Origin: Christiangramia forsetii KT0803
GTDB lineage: Bacteria > Bacteroidota > Bacteroidia > Flavobacteriales > Flavobacteriaceae
Assembly: GCF_000060345.1 (NCBI RefSeq)
Contig: NC_008571.1
Location: 1,116,001-1,180,000, forward strand
Direction: 5' to 3'
DNA length: 64,000 nucleotides
The notes under the pieces were generated by a model. That model was not told where the DNA came from. It saw only the letters and a list, made by a program, of their open reading frames with translations, and did not search any database. Below are positions 58,933 to 64,000 of the stretch, piece after piece. Numbering within the stretch: the first letter of the stretch is position 1; each line of letters opens with the position of its first letter. Made by a program: the position numbers and the translations under genes.

Positions 58933-59026
58933 TATTTTCAGAAAATTAAAAGCTGCTTTTAAAGTTTCAGTTTACTTTTAAAAAACTAAAGATTCTTAAT
59001 ATTTTTGAATTCTATAGTTTGAAGTA

Positions 59027-59049
59027 AGTTGCTTTATAAGCAGCTTTTT
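59027..59049 (+). terminator. Terminator after DUF2147 gene
   Basis: An 8-bp stem AGTTGCTT/AAGCAGCT with one G-U pair and a 3-nt loop, then Ts, about 95 nt after the stop codon and 27 nt before priA. Confidence 0.7.
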
Positions 59050-59075
59050 CTATTATATAAACCAATAAGTTTTAC

Positions 59076-61529
59076 ATGCCTTATTTCGCTGATCTTATCC
59101 TGCCTTTACCTCTTGAAAACCGCTTTACCTATAGCCTTTCTCAGGAAGAAGCTGAATTTATCCAGCCGGGAATGAGGTTAGCTGTTCAGTTTGGTAAAAG
59201 CAGAATATATACAGGGATTGTCGCAGAAATCCACCAAAATCCACCCACAATATATGAAGCAAAACCAATACATCAGATCCTTGATAAGAAACCATTATTA
59301 ACCAAAGAACAACTTGCTTTTTGGAAATGGATTGCAAGCTATTATTTATGTGCTGAGGGAGATGTAATGCGGGCTGCTTTGCCTGGGGCATTTTTACTGG
59401 AAAGCGAGAGTATCGTGAAGCTTTCGAAAGATACCGAAATAGAAAACGAAGTTTTAACTGATGATGAATACCTGGTTGTTGAAGCCTTGCAGCGACAATC
59501 ATCGATGAAGATTCAAGAGGTAGAGCAATTACTGGATCGTAAAAAAGTATTACCGGTTATAAATAATCTGGTAGCGAAGAATCTGGTAGCTTTAAATCAG
59601 GAGATCTACGAACAATTCAAACCTAAGCAAGTAAGATATATAAAACTGAATTCGATTTACGAAGCTGAAGTTGAAATGCATCAGCTTCTGGACGATCTCT
59701 CAAGAGCACCAAAACAAAGAGAAATTGTATTGTCTTATTTTTCAATTTCAGCTCATTCAAAGAAGCCTCTCAAGGTAAAAGAGTTATTAAATGCTTCCGG
59801 AGCCAGTAATACGGTTTTAAAGAGCCTTATTGATAAGAAAATTTTTGAAGAATACTATGAAGAGACAGATAGGGTCGTTTTTTCAGGAGAAATCAATCAA
59901 CATGAAATAATTCTCAATAAAATTCAGCAAAAAGCATTTCAGGAACTCAAGGATAATTTTGAAGAGCGACAGGTATGCTTATTACATGGAGTTACTTCAT
60001 CCGGTAAAACAGAAATCTATATCCGTTTAATTGAAGAAGCGATAAATAAAGGGAAGCAGGCTCTGTACTTGCTACCGGAGATCGCGCTTACTACACAACT
60101 AATAAAACGTCTTCAGAATTACTTTGGAGATAAAGTTTTGGTTTATCATAGTAAATACTCTGTAAATGAAAGGGTAGAGATTTATAAAAAAGTATTAGAT
60201 AATTCTGAAAAAGGAAAAATAGTCATTGGAGCAAGATCCTGTATATTTCTACCGTTTCAGGATTTAGGATTGATTGTGGTAGATGAAGAACATGAGTCTA
60301 CTTTTAAACAATTTGATCCGGCGCCACGCTACCACGCCAGAGATGCAGCCGTGGTATTGGCGAATATGTTTGAGGCTAACATTGTGTTAGGTTCAGCAAC
60401 ACCTTCTATAGAGTCTTATTTTAATGCGCAGCATAACAAATATTCCCTGGTGGAGTTGAACAGGCGCTACGGAAATGTTTTGATGCCGGAAGTTGAAGTC
60501 GTTGATATCAAGACTGCTCATCGTAAAAAGAAAATGACGGGACACTTTTCTGAAAGACTTGTTGAAGAGATCAAGGAAAGTCTTACGGAGGAGGAGCAGG
60601 TTATTTTATTTCAGAATAGAAGAGGATTTTCGCCAATTCTTGAATGCAATACTTGTGGACACTCTCCCCAATGTCCTAATTGTGATGTAAGTCTAACCTA
60701 TCACAGTCATAATAACCAATTGCGTTGTCACTATTGCGGGTATCATATTGCTATGCAACTTCAGTGTATGGCTTGCGGAAGTAATGAGGTTACGACCAAA
60801 GGTTTTGGTACAGAGCAGGTGGAAACCGAATTAAAAGCTTTGTTTCCAAAATCTAAGATCGCCAGGATGGATCAGGATACGACTCGTGGAAAACATGCCT
60901 ATGAAAAAATTATTCAGGCTTTTGAAAATCATGAAACCGATATTTTAATAGGAACACAGATGCTCACCAAAGGGTTGGATTTTAGGAAAGTAAGCCTGGT
61001 GGGGATAATGAATGCAGATAATCTTCTAAATTTCCCTGATTTCAGAGCTCATGAAAGAAGTTTCCAGTTAATGCTACAGGTTGCGGGAAGATCTGGGAGA
61101 ACAAAGAAACGAGGTAAAGTTTTAATACAAACATACAACCCTCATCATCAAATTATTCAGCAGGTTTCAACCGGGGACTATTTAGCAATGTATAAAGAGC
61201 AGCTGGAAGATCGGTATCAATATCAATATCCGCCTTATTTCCGATTAATACGGTTAACACTAAAATGTAAGGATTATTCAAAAACTAATGAAGCAGCAGA
61301 TTGGTTAGCCCGAGCTTTAGAGAATGTATTTGACCGGTACGTTCTTGGGCCAGAGTTTCCACCCGTAGCAAGAATTAGAAATGAGTACTATAAAAATATC
61401 CTGATTAAAATCCCTCAAAAGCGATCATTGGGGAAAACAAAAAATATGGTGCACCGTATTTTAAAAAGTTTTAATGCTATTGGAGCGTATAGGTCTGTAA
61501 GGGTGGTGGTAAACGTTGATCCACAATAA
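59076..61529 (+). CDS. priA: Primosomal protein N' (replication restart helicase)
   Basis: An 817-residue superfamily-2 helicase that reloads the replisome at stalled forks. Walker A is GVTSSGKTEIY, the DEAH-like box VVDEEHE, followed by a zinc region with eight cysteines between CNTCGHSPQCPNC and CHYCGY..CMACGS, and a helicase C motif QVAGRSGRTKKRGKV. The N-terminal DNA-binding part begins MPYFADLILPLPLENRFTYSL. A stand-alone gene, convergent with the LytTR regulator. Confidence 0.95.
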   Translation: MPYFADLILPLPLENRFTYSLSQEEAEFIQPGMRLAVQFGKSRIYTGIVAEIHQNPPTIYEAKPIHQILDKKPLLTKEQLAFWKWIASYYLCAEGDVMRAALPGAFLLESESIVKLSKDTEIENEVLTDDEYLVVEALQRQSSMKIQEVEQLLDRKKVLPVINNLVAKNLVALNQEIYEQFKPKQVRYIKLNSIYEAEVEMHQLLDDLSRAPKQREIVLSYFSISAHSKKPLKVKELLNASGASNTVLKSLIDKKIFEEYYEETDRVVFSGEINQHEIILNKIQQKAFQELKDNFEERQVCLLHGVTSSGKTEIYIRLIEEAINKGKQALYLLPEIALTTQLIKRLQNYFGDKVLVYHSKYSVNERVEIYKKVLDNSEKGKIVIGARSCIFLPFQDLGLIVVDEEHESTFKQFDPAPRYHARDAAVVLANMFEANIVLGSATPSIESYFNAQHNKYSLVELNRRYGNVLMPEVEVVDIKTAHRKKKMTGHFSERLVEEIKESLTEEEQVILFQNRRGFSPILECNTCGHSPQCPNCDVSLTYHSHNNQLRCHYCGYHIAMQLQCMACGSNEVTTKGFGTEQVETELKALFPKSKIARMDQDTTRGKHAYEKIIQAFENHETDILIGTQMLTKGLDFRKVSLVGIMNADNLLNFPDFRAHERSFQLMLQVAGRSGRTKKRGKVLIQTYNPHHQIIQQVSTGDYLAMYKEQLEDRYQYQYPPYFRLIRLTLKCKDYSKTNEAADWLARALENVFDRYVLGPEFPPVARIRNEYYKNILIKIPQKRSLGKTKNMVHRILKSFNAIGAYRSVRVVVNVDPQ

Positions 61530-61530
61530 A

Positions 61531-61556
61531 AAAAGCCATCTTTAAATGGCTTTAAT
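61531..61556. terminator. Shared terminator between priA and the LytTR gene
   Basis: An 8-bp perfect stem AAAGCCAT/ATGGCTTT with a 6-nt loop, A-rich on one side and T-rich on the other. Confidence 0.8.
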
Positions 61557-61579
61557 CTTATTATAATAGGTGTAAATAT

Positions 61580-62293
61580 TTATTGCTGAATGGCACTTAG
61601 TGCTTCCACAAGGTTTGTTTTCTTGTGACGACTAAGTGGTAGTTTTTGCTTATCTATCTCTATATTCTTACTGTTATATCTTTCAATTTTCTCAAGATTT
61701 ACAATGTAAGATTTATGGGTTCGTAAAAAGCGTTCGTTTGGTAATTGCTCTTCAAAAGACTTCATAGTCGCAAGTACAACGAAATTGTCTTTTTCAGTAA
61801 CAAACTTCACATAATCACCAAGAGCCTGAATATATTTCAGTTTACCTAAAAATACTTTCCTGTTCTTTAAATTACTTTTTACAAATATAAAATCATCATC
61901 TTCCGGAACCGGGGTTTGATGTTTCAGGTTATATAAATTAACTGCTTTATTTACTGCGTTGTTAAACCTGTCTTTTGTAACGGGTTTATGAATATAATCT
62001 ACCGCATCATAATCAAAAGCCTTAAATGCGTACTTGGTTTTACCGGTTACGAATATAATTTGCGGTTTATTAGGAAGATTATCCAGAAGTTCAAATCCAG
62101 ATAATATTGGCATTTCTATATCCAGGAAAATTAGATCAGTTTCGGTATCCAACAAACCATTTTTAGTCTCGATAGCATTATTATATTCAGCTACCAGTTT
62201 TAAATTCGGGTGGTCTTTAATTAATTTGACGATAGATAGCCTTTGAAGGCTAGAGTCGTCTACGACAGCACATTTGAGTAAAACTTCTTCCAC
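61580..62293 (-). CDS. LytTR-family response regulator
   Basis: A 237-residue two-component regulator: receiver domain with the phosphorylation aspartate in LIFLDIEMPILSG (about residue 57) and a C-terminal LytTR DNA-binding domain (FVKSNLKNRKVFLGKLKYIQALGD, LRTHKSYIVNLEKIERYNSKNI). The start is GTG at 62293. No histidine kinase is next to it, so the partner lies elsewhere. It diverges from the rpsF operon across 163 nt. Confidence 0.9.
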   Translation of the reverse strand: MEEVLLKCAVVDDSSLQRLSIVKLIKDHPNLKLVAEYNNAIETKNGLLDTETDLIFLDIEMPILSGFELLDNLPNKPQIIFVTGKTKYAFKAFDYDAVDYIHKPVTKDRFNNAVNKAVNLYNLKHQTPVPEDDDFIFVKSNLKNRKVFLGKLKYIQALGDYVKFVTEKDNFVVLATMKSFEEQLPNERFLRTHKSYIVNLEKIERYNSKNIEIDKQKLPLSRHKKTNLVEALSAIQQ

Positions 62294-62398
62294 GATTATT
62301 TAGGTTAGTCAAGAACAATATTACTCATTAATAATAAGAAATACAAGGTAAAAACCATTTTGACCGATAATATTTGTGTTTTATCCTTGTAAATTTAC

Positions 62399-62429
62399 TT
62401 TGAAATAACGAATAATAATTCTATTTTTG
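62399..62429 (+). promoter_or_regulatory. rpsF operon promoter
   Basis: TTTG (62399-62402), 19 nt, then TATTTTTG (62422-62429), a full consensus match. It leaves a leader of about 20 nt before the rpsF ATG, too short for an S6:S18-binding autoregulatory RNA structure. Confidence 0.8.
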
Positions 62430-62456
62430 CAGCCGATTTAATATAAAATAATTTTT

Positions 62457-62795
62457 ATGAACAATTATGAAACTGTTTTCATCTTGAATCCCGTTTTATC
62501 TGATGAGCAGATAAAGGAGACAGTTAAGAAATACGAAGATTTTCTTGTTTCTAAAGGAGCTGAGATGGTAGCTAAAGAAGATTGGGGCCTAAGAAAACTG
62601 GCTTATGCAATCCAACACAAGAAAAGTGGTTTTTATCACTTATTTGAATACAAAGCTCCTGGTGATGCAATTGAGCCGCTAGAGTTAGAATTCAGAAGAG
62701 AAGAGCGTATGATGCGTTATTTAACTGTAAAGTTAGACAAGCATGCTATCGCCTGGGCTGAAAAAAGAAGAAAACGTAACAAGGAAAAAGCGTAA
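62457..62795 (+). CDS. rpsF: 30S ribosomal protein S6
   Basis: A 112-residue small-subunit protein ([19 protein letters not shown]...) that pairs with S18 on the platform. The family segment [25 protein letters not shown] is intact. First gene of the rpsF-rpsR-rplI operon; rpsR starts 2 nt after its stop. Confidence 0.97.
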   Translation: MNNYETVFILNPVLSDEQIKETVKKYEDFLVSKGAEMVAKEDWGLRKLAYAIQHKKSGFYHLFEYKAPGDAIEPLELEFRREERMMRYLTVKLDKHAIAWAEKRRKRNKEKA

Positions 62796-62797
62796 CC

Positions 62798-63097
62798 ATG
62801 GCAACATCTATTGAACAACAAGCAAAAGGAAAAAAAGACGGAGAGATCAGGTATCTTACTCCTCTTAATATAGAGACTACCAAGGCTAAGAAATACTGTA
62901 GGTTTAAAAGATCGGGTATCAAGTATATCGATTATAAAGATCCAGATTTCTTAATGGGCTTTGTAAACGAACAGGGTAAATTGTTACCTCGTCGTTTAAC
63001 AGGTACTTCTTTGAAGTTCCAGAGAAAAGTGGCTACAGCCGTAAAACGTGCTCGTCACTTAGCATTAATGCCTTACGTAGGTGATTTATTAAAATAA
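62798..63097 (+). CDS. rpsR: 30S ribosomal protein S18
   Basis: A 99-residue small-subunit protein with the family core [22 protein letters not shown] and the basic C-terminal [31 protein letters not shown], on the ribosome platform near the anti-Shine-Dalgarno region. It is a little longer than the E. coli protein at the N-terminus. 12 nt upstream of rplI. Confidence 0.97.
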   Translation: MATSIEQQAKGKKDGEIRYLTPLNIETTKAKKYCRFKRSGIKYIDYKDPDFLMGFVNEQGKLLPRRLTGTSLKFQRKVATAVKRARHLALMPYVGDLLK

Positions 63098-63109
63098 AAA
63101 GAGGCAGTT

Positions 63110-63559
63110 ATGGAAGTGATACTTAAAAAAGACGTAGATAATTTAGGTTTTAAAGATGATCTTGTAGCTGTTAAGAACGGTTACGGTAGAAACTATCTTA
63201 TTCCACATGGTTTTGCTGAATTAGCAACTCCTTCTGCAAGAAAAGTTTTATCTGAAACTTTGAAGCAGAGAGCCTATAAAGAACAAAAGCATATTGACGA
63301 AGCTAAAAAACAAGCTGAAAAGCTTAATAACCTGGAAATTAAGATTACTGCTAAGGCAGGTGCAGGGGATAAGCTTTTTGGATCCATTACTAATGGAGAT
63401 TTAGCTGATGCTCTTGCTAAAGAAGGTGTAGAGATCGAAAAGAAATATATTAGCATTGCTGGTGGAAACATCAAACGTTTAGGACAGTATGATGCTACTT
63501 TACGTTTTCATCGTGAAGTAATATCTAACTTTTCTTTTGACGTTGTAGGAGACGCTTAA
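63110..63559 (+). CDS. rplI: 50S ribosomal protein L9
   Basis: A 149-residue large-subunit protein: N-terminal domain MEVILKKDVDNLGFKDDLVAVKNGYGRNYLIPHGFA, a long connecting helix (residues about 45-75) and the C-terminal domain ending FDVVGDA. The last gene of the operon, followed by a clear terminator. Confidence 0.97.
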   Translation: MEVILKKDVDNLGFKDDLVAVKNGYGRNYLIPHGFAELATPSARKVLSETLKQRAYKEQKHIDEAKKQAEKLNNLEIKITAKAGAGDKLFGSITNGDLADALAKEGVEIEKKYISIAGGNIKRLGQYDATLRFHREVISNFSFDVVGDA

Positions 63560-63577
63560 TTTATTTTATTTATAGAA

Positions 63578-63612
63578 AAAAGCCTGCTCATTCTTTGAGT
63601 GGGCTTTTCTTT
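63578..63612 (+). terminator. Terminator of rpsF-rpsR-rplI
   Basis: A 13-bp stem AAAAGCCTGCTCA/TGAGTGGGCTTTT with two G-U pairs and a 5-nt loop, followed by Ts, 18 nt after the rplI stop. Confidence 0.92.
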
Positions 63613-63698
63613 TTTAGTGAAACTGAATTTTGATTTTTTATCAAAATTCTTTGTTGAACTAATCCTGTAGACTAGCAGGATTTATTATGAAAGAATTT

Positions 63699-64000
63699 AT
63701 GAAATACGCACGATTAACAAAGGAGCAGTTAGAAGAAATGCATCAGGAATTCATCAATTTTCTGGCCACACAGTCTATTACTGGAGATGAGTGGCAGAAG
63801 ATCAAAAAAGATAAACCTGAGACTGCTGAAGAAGAATTAGATATATTTAGTGATCTTGTTTGGGAAGGTGTCTTAAATAAAGTGGAGTATCTGGAACATT
63901 TTTCTCCAAATCAGATGTTTCTTTTCCATATCACTACCGCTACGATAGAATTAATAGCGGTGAAGATAGAAAATGAAGCAATAGATATTACTACCAGAGA
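63699..64000 (+). CDS. Conserved flavobacterial protein (DUF6495-like), partial
   Basis: The start of a gene that runs off the right edge; about 100 residues are visible. The frame begins at ATG 63687 (MKEFMKYARLTKEQL), and I prefer ATG 63699 (MKYARLTKEQLEEMHQEFIN) as the conserved start. The sequence is acidic and helical, with FLATQSITGDEWQKIKKDKPE and VEYLEHFSPNQMFLFH. It resembles a family of uncharacterised proteins of flavobacteria; no function known. A 7-bp hairpin (63661-63682) lies just upstream. Confidence 0.6.
   Translation, partial: MKYARLTKEQLEEMHQEFINFLATQSITGDEWQKIKKDKPETAEEELDIFSDLVWEGVLNKVEYLEHFSPNQMFLFHITTATIELIAVKIENEAIDITTR

Noticed and set aside
1-64000. CRISPR arrays, tRNA or rRNA genes, transposases
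   Set aside because: I scanned the intergenic stretches and saw no regularly spaced repeats, cloverleaf sequences, rRNA segments or transposase-like proteins. A tRNAscan or profile search would be decisive.

Overview
The window reads as chromosome of a marine-type member of the Bacteroidota, family Flavobacteriaceae; I would guess Gramella/Christiangramia, but no search was run. The evidence is low GC with dense coding, repeated promoter -7 boxes of the form TAnnTTTG (three with a TTTG exactly 19 nt upstream), almost no Shine-Dalgarno sequences, large-type PurL, type B L31, TonB-dependent uptake, and many small lipoproteins and DUF families typical of flavobacteria. No rRNA, tRNA, CRISPR array, transposase or prophage was seen.

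Layout. 1-4150: fatty-acid beta-oxidation operon on the minus strand (MarR regulator, fused dehydrogenase/hydratase, a stray four-helix-bundle gene, thiolase) with a perfect 18-bp palindrome inside its promoter. 4260-9842: acyl-CoA ligase and purL. 10007-10806: a hypothetical lipoprotein between two copies of an intergenic hairpin repeat. 10832-15541: an RNA m5C methyltransferase, a beta-propeller lipoprotein, an ECF sigma operon, and a gap with three successive hairpins. 15649-20756: ABC exporter, phosphosugar mutase, glycosyltransferase, DUF4199 protein. 20907-28674: rpmE2, a GlmU-like transferase, mtaB (carrying an in-frame dispersed repeat), pirin, hydrolase, lytic transglycosylase, a redoxin-like protein and rpmH. 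28792-37084: a CarB that ends before the allosteric domain, then a minus-strand run from rmuC to a symporter.

37161-43329 is the most system-like locus: a vitamin B12 island. A minus-strand ABC importer (btuF-btuC-btuD) diverges from a cobalamin-riboswitch-controlled TonB receptor (btuB) and a beta-propeller lipoprotein that is a good candidate for a BtuG-type surface B12-binding protein. 43399-47204: an S41 protease and a second ECF sigma operon with two DUF4252-type proteins and a plausible self-recognised promoter. 47254-56083: purB, a sirtuin lacking the zinc cysteines, a tandem CHRD lipoprotein, an RNA methyltransferase, a DEAD-box helicase with a structured leader, rdgB and rlmH. 56135-64000: nadC, BrkB-like membrane protein, small secreted proteins, priA, a LytTR regulator, rpsF-rpsR-rplI, and a truncated conserved hypothetical.

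Most of the window is ordinary housekeeping. The parts worth a second look are the B12 island, the MarR operator, the interspersed repeats (one translated inside mtaB), the ECF operons, the acidic export signals that sort the lipoproteins into probable surface and periplasmic classes, and the hairpin-rich gap at 14833-15184. I do not see a clearly novel defence or biosynthetic system.
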